From Planctomycetaceae bacterium (GTDB taxonomy: Bacteria > Planctomycetota > Planctomycetia > Planctomycetales > Planctomycetaceae), in NCBI GenBank assembly GCA_024742875.1, contig JANSXP010000010.1, positions 62,001 to 126,000 on the forward strand: DNA of 64,000 nucleotides. Direction: 5' to 3'. How positions within the stretch are numbered: position 1 is the stretch's first letter; every line of letters starts with the position of its first letter. This document shows, in pieces, positions 7,648 to 15,486 of the stretch. Made by a program: the position numbers and the translations under genes. A model generated the notes under the pieces. That model had not been told where the DNA came from. It made no database searches and was given only the letters and a program-made list of their open reading frames with translations.

Positions 7648-9900
7648 ATGAAACTGCTGGCAGAAATCTGTGTTGAACGTCGCGCGATCGGATGGCTGGT
7701 CGTGCTGCTGCTCAGTGTTCCTCCGATCCTTGGCGTGGTCGGCTGGCGAATCGCTGAGCCGCTGCCGTCCGGCTGGGTGGCCCCGGAAGTCATCGAGGAA
7801 CTGCGCGCAGCGGAAGAGCAGTTTCAGGCCAGTGCCTCCCTGGTGCTGGTGCTCGAATGCGACGATTTCTTTCAAGCGGATCGTGTAGCTGCACTCCGGG
7901 ACACGGTGGCTGATCTGCGTGAACTGCCGTCTGTCAGGTATCTGGCCTGGCCGGGTGACGTGCAGGAAATCAGTTTGTTTGGTCGCCGTACGGATTTGCT
8001 GCCAGCCACCGAGTCTGAAGATCCTGTGGACTGGCCGTCCGTGCGGGAACGACTCGTTTCCCATCCTCTGGTGGCTGGCAATCTGATGTCGCGCACCGGC
8101 ACAACCATGCTGGTCGTGATGGACGTGGTTTCGCGGACAGATACCCCCACGATTCGGCAGGTTGCGGTGTCCGGTCTGGCGCCTGCCGGGATCCGCACCC
8201 GCGTGACGGGCACCATGGCGCTGTACGACGTTCATGATCGAGCGCTGCAGGAAGATCACCTGCGGATTCAACTGCTGGCCTACTGCCTGGTGGGTTTTTT
8301 GCAGCTGGTGATTTTTCGCCGGCCCATCGCGATCATCGTGGCTTGTGCCGGGCCGGTTGTCGGAGTGGCGTGGACCATGGGCTGGCTGCTGTTGATCGGA
8401 CAGGCAGAAAATGAACTGGCAAAAATCATTCTGCCGGTGATGGTCATCATGATTGGATTTACCGACGGCGTTCACCTGATAGTCCGCCTTCGTCAACTGC
8501 GTGCAGTCGGTCGGCTGCCTGCAGATTCCGTGAGACAGGCCATCCTGCAGACCGGTCCGGCCTGTTTTCTGACATCCGTCACCACTGCCATCGGCTTTGG
8601 CTCACTGATGATGTCGCAGTCCGATATGATCGCCGGGTTTGGTCGCGCGTCGGCGATTGGTGTGGTCGTGACTTTTCTGGCCGTCGTGATTGTCAGCCCG
8701 CTGCTGGCAATGTCAGCTGTCGGGCAGAGAATGCACGTCAGCGCTCACAGTGATCCACTCGCTCGGCTGATGAAGCGTCTGACTGGCATCGTCAGCTTCT
8801 CCAGCCGATTTGCACGCAGTGTCACGATCACAGGGATCGTGGTGACCGGGCTGTGCCTGGTGGCCTCCTCGCAACTGGTGCCTGATGATCGCGTCAGCGA
8901 TCGCGTGCCGCAGGACTGCGAGGAATGGCAGGCCATGCACCACTGTGATCGGAACGTGGGCGGAATCCGCAGTGCCCGCCTGATGATTGGCTGGCCCGAG
9001 GATGCTTCGCGCCGAGAGATCTGGGAGGTTGTTCGCCGTGGTGAACGGCTGCTGAGCGAACAGCAGGCGTTTAGTAATCCCCAGTCGATTCGGACGGCCA
9101 TGACCGTGGTGAAGCGTCCTCCGGGCAAAGAAGTCACTTTGTTCGTCAGTCGGCTGCCAGAGAGCCTGAAGCGGCGATATTTTCGTGAAGACATTCGCAC
9201 GGCCCTCGTGACGGCTCGGATGCAGGATCTTGGTTTTGCCGGATTCGCACCCGTGTTCGCACAGGTGGAGCGGCAATTGAAACAACTCCAGACCGAGTAT
9301 CCGCTGTACACTTTTGACTTTTACAGCGATGTGGTGGTCGAAGGTCGCGTGGTCAGTCAGATGATTCATGAGATGATGGACAGCCTCATGATGGCGGCCG
9401 TCATCATTTTTGGCATTCTGGCGGTCGGGTTTGGTTCGCTGCGGACAGGGTTGATTTCCATTATTCCCAATCTCATGCCACTGGCTGTCTCCGGCGCGAT
9501 TCGACTGTGGCTGGGCAGTTCGATGGGCGTGGCCGGCGCGTGTTCTTTCGCGATTTGCCTGGGAATCGCCGTGGATGACACCATTCACTATCTGTGGCAC
9601 TTCCGGCATGAGCGACGACGGGGGGCGACCGCTCTGCAGGCCAATCAGGCCACGTTTGTTACGGTGGGCAGCGCACTGTTGATGACCACTGTTGTGATGA
9701 CGGCCGGTCTGGGCACGGTCCTCACCAGTCGTCTGCCACCCCACGTCAATTTCGCTGCAATGGCCGTGACCACACTGGCCGTGGCGCTGCCAGCCGATCT
9801 GCTGTTCCTGCCGGCTTTGCTCACGCTGTTTCCCGGACGAGTGGCCGGAGATGATGCGACGCAGCCGCCGAACGTCGACCCACCGGGGGACGTCGACTAA
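7648..9900 (+). CDS. MMPL/RND family lipid exporter-like transporter
   Basis: A 750-residue protein with the duplicated RND layout. One membrane helix near residues 14-32 is followed by a large extracytoplasmic loop and a helix bundle around 205-355; then a helix near 390-405, a second loop and a bundle around 575-735. Conserved intramembrane blocks are GFTDGVHLIVRL in the first half and GIAVDDTIHYLWHF in the second, each followed by a TxxTTAxGFGSL-like segment. This matches MMPL or sterol-sensing-like RND proteins rather than tripartite drug pumps. Such proteins export lipids or hopanoids using the proton gradient. The adjacent acyltransferases and desaturase suggest it moves their product. 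Confidence 0.85.
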   Translation: MKLLAEICVERRAIGWLVVLLLSVPPILGVVGWRIAEPLPSGWVAPEVIEELRAAEEQFQASASLVLVLECDDFFQADRVAALRDTVADLRELPSVRYLAWPGDVQEISLFGRRTDLLPATESEDPVDWPSVRERLVSHPLVAGNLMSRTGTTMLVVMDVVSRTDTPTIRQVAVSGLAPAGIRTRVTGTMALYDVHDRALQEDHLRIQLLAYCLVGFLQLVIFRRPIAIIVACAGPVVGVAWTMGWLLLIGQAENELAKIILPVMVIMIGFTDGVHLIVRLRQLRAVGRLPADSVRQAILQTGPACFLTSVTTAIGFGSLMMSQSDMIAGFGRASAIGVVVTFLAVVIVSPLLAMSAVGQRMHVSAHSDPLARLMKRLTGIVSFSSRFARSVTITGIVVTGLCLVASSQLVPDDRVSDRVPQDCEEWQAMHHCDRNVGGIRSARLMIGWPEDASRREIWEVVRRGERLLSEQQAFSNPQSIRTAMTVVKRPPGKEVTLFVSRLPESLKRRYFREDIRTALVTARMQDLGFAGFAPVFAQVERQLKQLQTEYPLYTFDFYSDVVVEGRVVSQMIHEMMDSLMMAAVIIFGILAVGFGSLRTGLISIIPNLMPLAVSGAIRLWLGSSMGVAGACSFAICLGIAVDDTIHYLWHFRHERRRGATALQANQATFVTVGSALLMTTVVMTAGLGTVLTSRLPPHVNFAAMAVTTLAVALPADLLFLPALLTLFPGRVAGDDATQPPNVDPPGDVD

Positions 9901-9916
9901 GCGCGGGCGCAGCAAA

Positions 9917-9964
9917 CAGCGGCTGCTCGGACAAAGTCGTCTGACTCTGCGTGAACAGCCGCTG
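9917..9964. terminator. Hairpin in a convergent gap
   Basis: A perfect 9-bp inverted repeat (cagcggctg at 9917-9925, cagccgctg at 9956-9964) with a 30-base loop lies between the convergent MMPL and PQQ-propeller genes. There is no T-run, so it may be a factor-dependent end or simply chance. Confidence 0.3.
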
Positions 9965-9999
9965 AGATGATCGCCGGCGACCCCGGTGTGCCCGTTTGG

Positions 10000-11358
10000 C
10001 TAGTCGGCCGCGACGCAGGACAGGTGCTGTTCTCCGCGGATGAACAGTTCGCTGTCAACCGGCGCAGGCGTGGCGTCCACTGTTTCGCCCACCGAATTGG
10101 TGGACACGATTTCGAAACGGTCGGCGTCTTTAATAACCACCGTAGTGCCACTGCGGCCGGTCAGGTAGACGTGTCCTCCGGCCGCCACTGGAGAAGCGTA
10201 AATGCTGTTCAAACCCGGAACGCGGCTGGGGCCAAACAGCGTTTTTCCGGACGCGGCATCCAGGCAGGAAATCACGCCCGTCTTGCCTTTGTGGAAATAC
10301 AGCCGGCCCTCTGACAGCACGGGCGACGCAATGTCGGGAGTGTCGCGGCCCACCGACCAGGCGACGCTGGGCGAGCCGGCAATGTCGCCAGAGCCATCCG
10401 GACGGAATGCGCCCAGAAACGAACCGCGAAATCCACTGCCGACAAATACCAGGCCATCGCCGGAAACCGCACAGGCCACGGGTCGCTGCGTCTGGCCGCC
10501 ACACCTCCAAAGTTCCTCTCCGGTCTGCAGATCGTAAGCGCGCGCGTTGTTTTGTCCATTCATGACGATCTGCTGCCGGCCGCCCTGTTCAATGATCAGG
10601 GGCGTGGCCCAGCATGTCGGTTCGTCTCGTTCGGTCTTCCAGATAGTTCGGCCCGTTTTTTTGTTCAGCGAATACAGGGCAGACGGCCCTTCGTGATCCC
10701 ACGGCACGATGATCGCATCACCGGCGATGGTGGGAGAGCTGCCTTCACCGAAAGTGGCACGTGTGGACATTTTACCGAAGTCCTCCCGTTTCCACTTCAG
10801 CTCTCCGTCCATGCTGTAGCAGAACAGCCCGCGGGAGCCAAAATGAGCATACACACATTCGCCATCCGTACAGGGAGACGCCGATGCGAAGCCATTGGTG
10901 GAGTGCGTGCCTTCGTGCGGTTTGGCAACGGTGGCCAGTTCGTCCCAGATCAGTTTGCCAGTGCTGCGGTCGTAGCAGAACACGCGAAACTCGAGCATGG
11001 GAAGGGGCGCACTGCCGCCGCGGCCTCGTCCGCCACGATCACGCTGGTCCCGTTGCCCGCGCTGCGGCGGCTGCGAGAGCGAGACGGTCTGCGCGGTCCG
11101 CTGCGGCACAGGCACGGCTGACGTCACAAAGACGCGATTTCCCCAAATGACGGGGGAACCGGATCCGCGTCCTGGCAGCTTGACCTTCCACCGAATGTTC
11201 TCGGTTGGCGACCAGGTCGTGGGTGGGGTGGCCGTCGTGGAAACACTGTTGCCGCCTTCGCCTCTCCAGTGCGGCCAGTTTTCGCCACTGGCGGAAGAAA
11301 GTAAAACGGGGGAGAGCAGGGGGACAGCCAGAATCGTGGTTGTGAGCGCACGCAACAT
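10000..11358 (-). CDS. Secreted PQQ-like beta-propeller protein (BamB-like)
   Basis: A 452-residue protein with a signal peptide (about residues 1-25, LTTTILAVPLLSPVLLSSASG), then NWPHWRGEGGNS, the typical opening of planctomycete outer-membrane-assembly BamB-like propellers. Repeats of the pattern GxLxWxxxxG and YDxxTGKxxW run through the chain (for example YDLQTGEELWRC and LDAASGKTLFGP). No PQQ-dehydrogenase catalytic motif is evident, so an enzymatic role is not supported. The low-complexity insert near residues 90-115 (QRGQRDQRDRGGRGRGG) is unusual. It is transcribed alone, convergent to the MMPL gene. Confidence 0.82.
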   Translation of the reverse strand: MLRALTTTILAVPLLSPVLLSSASGENWPHWRGEGGNSVSTTATPPTTWSPTENIRWKVKLPGRGSGSPVIWGNRVFVTSAVPVPQRTAQTVSLSQPPQRGQRDQRDRGGRGRGGSAPLPMLEFRVFCYDRSTGKLIWDELATVAKPHEGTHSTNGFASASPCTDGECVYAHFGSRGLFCYSMDGELKWKREDFGKMSTRATFGEGSSPTIAGDAIIVPWDHEGPSALYSLNKKTGRTIWKTERDEPTCWATPLIIEQGGRQQIVMNGQNNARAYDLQTGEELWRCGGQTQRPVACAVSGDGLVFVGSGFRGSFLGAFRPDGSGDIAGSPSVAWSVGRDTPDIASPVLSEGRLYFHKGKTGVISCLDAASGKTLFGPSRVPGLNSIYASPVAAGGHVYLTGRSGTTVVIKDADRFEIVSTNSVGETVDATPAPVDSELFIRGEQHLSCVAAD

Positions 11359-11975
11359 AATCAGGTTCCGCAGCAGATGGTGGGAAGCAGGCTTCAGCGG
11401 ACGTCAGCTTAGTCGACATGGGGCGAAATTCGAATCGAGTCGGCCACTCCGAAGCGTGGGCTCTGCTTGGGGCGGCCGCTGATCGCAGACGCGCGTCTGC
11501 AGGGTTGCCAGGAAGTCTGAGTGTTTCTCCTCGAGCGACGACGGACTGTTCGCCGAAATCGCCATTTATCAGACTGATGCCAATACGCCCCGTGCGGGCC
11601 CGTTGGTCGGAGCAGGCAAATTGCTAACTTTTGAGAGGTGTTGTTGTCATTTTGATGGCGTTCGGGTGTTGTTCTGCAGTGGCCAGTCTGCGGTCGGAAC
11701 GTACACCGCGGATGCAGCCATATGACCGGCTGCCGCATGGTCGTGCGGCAAATCGGCAAATTCTGCCGGTCGGCCGGGCGACACCCGCAATTCGTGCCGG
11801 TCCCGAATCAGGCTGTTCTGGTGGAGGATGAGGAGCTTCCCAGGGGGGAGCAAAAACCGTTCGATTCACCTCGCTGCCATCGTTCCCTCCGATTATACCT
11901 CGCCCACATCTCGTAAGAATTCTCACCGCGCAGCGCCCCTTCTCTCACTGCTGTGCGTCTCTCTCACCAACATAA
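11359..11975. other. Intergenic region, no supported gene
   Basis: About 617 bases lie between the divergent PQQ-propeller and Wza-like genes. Short open frames exist on both strands, but their products are Arg/Pro-rich with no recognisable domain or signal. The region should hold the promoter of the exopolysaccharide cluster. I could not assign -35/-10 boxes with confidence. Confidence 0.5.
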
Positions 11976-13046
11976 ATGATGACAACACTCATGGATGAGC
12001 GTTGCCGACAGTCGCTTTGTTTGTGCCTTCTGCTGCTGAGCGCAACAGGATGTGTCCAGACTCAGTATCTCGCCAATGAGGTTCCCCGGCAATTTGCCGC
12101 GCGGCCGATTCGCAATTACGCGACCGTGGACTTTACGCCCTACGCGCGGAACATTGCGGACAACAACACCATTCAGCCGGGCGATCAGCTGTCCGTGAAA
12201 CTGGATACCGGCACTCACGCCGAAGACTCAGAACTTGACTGGTCTGTCAGCGTGGACGAAACGGGCGAGACGTCTCTGCCCAATATCGGCGCCATTCAGC
12301 TGGCGGGGCTGACACGCTCCCAGGCAGAAAAACAGATTGTCACCGCCAGCCAGCAGCGCGATGTGTTCCTGACGCCTACCGTTGAAGTTTCCGTGCGGGA
12401 ATCCGAGGAGCGGACTGTTTATGTCCGCGGTGCTGTGAAAGAGCCGGGCCCCATCGTCGTCCGTGGTGCCAGCGTCACCGTGGCTGATGTGCTGGCCCGC
12501 GCCGGCGGGCTCACCAGCGATGCGTCGGGCAACATCAGCGTGTCTCAGGGGGAGTCTGTTTCCAGCGGGATCATCCGTGCAGTGGGCAGCAGCGAATCTG
12601 CCGCCACGCCGGCCGTGCAGGTCAGTCTGGCAAACACCTCACCGGAAGAACTGGCCCGGCTGAACGTCACAGATGGGGCCGTCGTGAACGTGGAAGCCAC
12701 TCCGCCACGGCCCATCAAGGTTGTGGGGGTCATTCAGAATCAGGTGGTGGAAGTGCCGTCCGGGCTGAACGTGCGTCTCCTGGACGCTCTCACTCTCGCG
12801 GGTGGCCAGACCTATTCCAACTGGATCAGTGACAAGGTGACCATCATTCGTCGCGTTCCCAATCGCGACGAGACCATTCGAATCAAGGCATCCATCCGGC
12901 GGGCAAAGAATGATGATGCTGAAAACCTGCTCCTTGCACCGTACGACATCGTCAGTGTGGAGGAGAATCTCGTGACATTCACGCTGTCAACTCTCAGTGG
13001 TCTGTTTGGCGCTGGAGTCAGCGCCGCTCAGATTGGCGCATTTTAG
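11976..13046 (+). CDS. Polysaccharide export outer-membrane lipoprotein (Wza-like)
   Basis: A 356-residue protein with a lipoprotein-type signal ending LLSATGC (Cys 26). A polysaccharide biosynthesis/export domain begins at about residue 66 (IQPGDQLSVKLDTG ... TSLPNIGAIQLAGLTRSQAEKQI) and is followed by two SLBB-type segments (VYVRGAVKEPGPIVV, IKVVGVIQNQVVEVP). The family forms the outer-membrane channel for capsule or exopolysaccharide. It is the first gene of a four-gene same-strand cluster with a co-polymerase kinase, a polymerase/ligase and an initiating sugar transferase. The C-terminus lacks an obvious amphipathic Wza-type helix but ends in a hydrophobic stretch (LSTLSGLFGAGVSAAQIGAF). 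Confidence 0.9.
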   Translation: MMTTLMDERCRQSLCLCLLLLSATGCVQTQYLANEVPRQFAARPIRNYATVDFTPYARNIADNNTIQPGDQLSVKLDTGTHAEDSELDWSVSVDETGETSLPNIGAIQLAGLTRSQAEKQIVTASQQRDVFLTPTVEVSVRESEERTVYVRGAVKEPGPIVVRGASVTVADVLARAGGLTSDASGNISVSQGESVSSGIIRAVGSSESAATPAVQVSLANTSPEELARLNVTDGAVVNVEATPPRPIKVVGVIQNQVVEVPSGLNVRLLDALTLAGGQTYSNWISDKVTIIRRVPNRDETIRIKASIRRAKNDDAENLLLAPYDIVSVEENLVTFTLSTLSGLFGAGVSAAQIGAF

Positions 13047-13089
13047 GCAGCAACCGCACTCGTCGCCGTCGGCACGGACAGAACGGACC

Positions 13090-15486
13090 ATGGAACCATA
13101 CTTACTGGAACAGGTAGAAACGGCACAGCCCAGCGGCCTGCACGCGGTCCTGCGATTTCTTCGTGTGGTCAACCGGCAACGCATGATTCTGGTGGGCGCT
13201 CTGGCGGCCGCCGCGTTTTTGGGGTTTGTGCGATTTAAGCGTCTGCCCAGACAGTATTCGTCGTCCATGCGATTGATGGTGACGCAGCAGGAAAGCAGCG
13301 GCGAGGACGGTGTGTCCAGTCAGCAGGGCGCAGGTCTGGCTGGCTACAAGCAGCTGCTTCTGAGCGATGTTGTTCTGAGCATGACGATTGAGAAACTGAA
13401 GCCACTGCCTCCGGAGCTGACGGGCGTTGTCGACAAAGACCTGTGGCTGCCTGTGCTGCGCAACATGCTGTCTGTCAAAGACGATCCGGCGGAGCAGACC
13501 CTGGAGATTTCGTGCGTGTCCGGGCGGCCGCAGTCCACGCTCGAGGTGCTGGATACTTTGCGGGAAACCTCCAAGACGTACATCGCCGACTTTCAGGAAG
13601 TGAATTCCCAAAAACTGCGTCGCGAGCTGGAGGCCAACCGTAGTACGGTTGAGACGCGACTCAGCGAGAAAGAACTGGAGTTGCTGAAATCGCGGCGCGA
13701 AAGCGGCGACCTGATGCTCACTGAAGGTAAAGACGAACTGCACCCGCTGGCCCAGCGCGTCAGCCGGCTCACGGAAGAACTTTCGGCCATTCAGAAACGC
13801 CGGCTGGAGATTCAAAGCACGCTGGAGATGGCCAGTCAGCTGGTCGCCACCAATGCTGACCTGACTGTGGCTGTGCAGAAGCTTGGCAGTCTTGTGGGCG
13901 AGCAGGTCATCGAGAGGATGCCGGGCACTGGTGGGATGACCACCAAAATGATCGAGGAAATGGAAGCTGAACTGAAGCGGATGGAAGCGGAGATGGATGC
14001 TCTGCGACCACACTTCGGGGCGCGGCACTCGGACATGATCCGCCGGCAGAAGACCATCTCTTCCAAACAGAGTCAAATTGCACAGGCACGTGAGGAAATG
14101 CGTCGCCAGGTGCTGGTTGGCATTCGCGAGCCACAGGTCGGGCAGTGGCTGCTTGGGCATCTGCAGGCCGAACTGGCGGCCACCGTGCAGCTGGAAAAGA
14201 GCGTGATTGCCGAATACTCGCTTGCCGAATCAGAGGCGCAGTCGCTCAGCGACGAGCTGGCTCAGATTCAGAGCATCGAACGCGAGGCTGAGACGCTGCG
14301 GAATCTGCATCAGTCTCTGCTGACGCAGCTGAACTCTCTGGATTTCAGCAGCAGTAACGGCGGCTACCAGGTGGCGTTGCTGAGTAACCCCCTTCTGCCC
14401 TCCAGCGCCAGCTATCCCATCATGCACCAGGTTCTGGGCATGTTTTGTGTCGTTGGGTTCCTTGCGGGCATCGGTATCATCTACGTCCGCGATCTACTCG
14501 ACGATCGCCTGCGTTCGCCGGAAGAAGTGCGTGAGCAGCTGGGACTTCCCGTGCTGGCCGTGATTCGCAAACTTCCGGATCGCGAAGTGGAACAGGCAAA
14601 GATTTACGTCCACGGTTTTCCACAGACACCGCACGCCGAATGTTTCCGAACGCTGAAGACATCGCTGACACTGTCCGCGTTGGAGACCAAATGCCTGGCG
14701 ATCACCAGCACGGAGGCGAGCGAAGGCAAAACCACGACCACCGTGAACCTGGCGGCTTCGTACGCACAAACTGGTGTGCGGACACTGCTGATTGATGCCG
14801 ACATGCGTCGCCCGGTGCTGTCGCGCCTGCTGGAGATTCGCGGGCAGGGCGGGTTGTCAGAAGTCCTGCGGGCCGAATCTGACGTGGCCGGCATGGCGCG
14901 GGAACGCATTGTGCAGACCGACGTCCCCCTGCTGGATGTGCTGCCCTGCGGCCCTCGGATACTTAATGCCGGCATGCTGCTGTCGATGCCCACGCTGCCT
15001 GATTTGCTGGACTGGGCGGTCTCTGAATATGACCAGGTGATCGTCGACTGTCCGCCCACGCTCCCCGTCAGTGACGCGGCCATCGTGGGCCGCTATGTGG
15101 ATGGCATGCTGTTCCTGATGAACCCTGACAAGACGCATCGACGCAGTGTCGTGCGGGCCGTGGATCAGCTGCGAAGCATGGAACTGAAGATTGTCGGGGT
15201 GGTGGCGAACACCAGCCTGAATGAAGAGAAGAGCGGCTATGGCTACCAGTACGGTTATGGCTATGGCTACACGAGCGATTACACATACGGGCACGACGAA
15301 GAAGATGACTTCTATGATTCGGCCGTGAGCAGCGCTGCCACAGGTGCGACGATGAATCCACTGACGGAGACTCGCGTCCCTGCTGATGCACCCACTGGTG
15401 CGGCAGCCAGTGATCTGACGGCACCCAGCGTCGAAGCGCCGGACGGAGACGGTGACCTGGACGATGAGTTTGAAAGGGCCGCCTGA
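13090..15486 (+). CDS. Wzz/Wzc-type polysaccharide co-polymerase with BY-kinase domain
   Basis: A 798-residue protein. An N-terminal Wzz domain has a membrane helix near residues 36-52 and is followed by a long coiled-coil periplasmic region (about 170-440). A second helix lies near 445-465, and a C-terminal cytoplasmic tyrosine-kinase domain follows. Walker A is SEGKTTTT with Lys 547; Walker A' is LLIDADMRRP, and VIVDCPPT is Walker B. The tail carries a Tyr cluster (GYGYQYGYGYGYTSDYTYG), the usual autophosphorylation site. The frame is open from 12997, but the ATG at 13090 follows the previous stop by 43 bases. Its stop overlaps the next start (TGATG). It regulates chain length and export through phosphorylation. 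Confidence 0.92.
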   Translation: MEPYLLEQVETAQPSGLHAVLRFLRVVNRQRMILVGALAAAAFLGFVRFKRLPRQYSSSMRLMVTQQESSGEDGVSSQQGAGLAGYKQLLLSDVVLSMTIEKLKPLPPELTGVVDKDLWLPVLRNMLSVKDDPAEQTLEISCVSGRPQSTLEVLDTLRETSKTYIADFQEVNSQKLRRELEANRSTVETRLSEKELELLKSRRESGDLMLTEGKDELHPLAQRVSRLTEELSAIQKRRLEIQSTLEMASQLVATNADLTVAVQKLGSLVGEQVIERMPGTGGMTTKMIEEMEAELKRMEAEMDALRPHFGARHSDMIRRQKTISSKQSQIAQAREEMRRQVLVGIREPQVGQWLLGHLQAELAATVQLEKSVIAEYSLAESEAQSLSDELAQIQSIEREAETLRNLHQSLLTQLNSLDFSSSNGGYQVALLSNPLLPSSASYPIMHQVLGMFCVVGFLAGIGIIYVRDLLDDRLRSPEEVREQLGLPVLAVIRKLPDREVEQAKIYVHGFPQTPHAECFRTLKTSLTLSALETKCLAITSTEASEGKTTTTVNLAASYAQTGVRTLLIDADMRRPVLSRLLEIRGQGGLSEVLRAESDVAGMARERIVQTDVPLLDVLPCGPRILNAGMLLSMPTLPDLLDWAVSEYDQVIVDCPPTLPVSDAAIVGRYVDGMLFLMNPDKTHRRSVVRAVDQLRSMELKIVGVVANTSLNEEKSGYGYQYGYGYGYTSDYTYGHDEEDDFYDSAVSSAATGATMNPLTETRVPADAPTGAAASDLTAPSVEAPDGDGDLDDEFERAA

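Noticed and set aside
11409-11926. Two minus-strand frames in the gap before the exopolysaccharide cluster
   Set aside because: Their products are Arg/Pro-rich with no domain, signal peptide or start signal.
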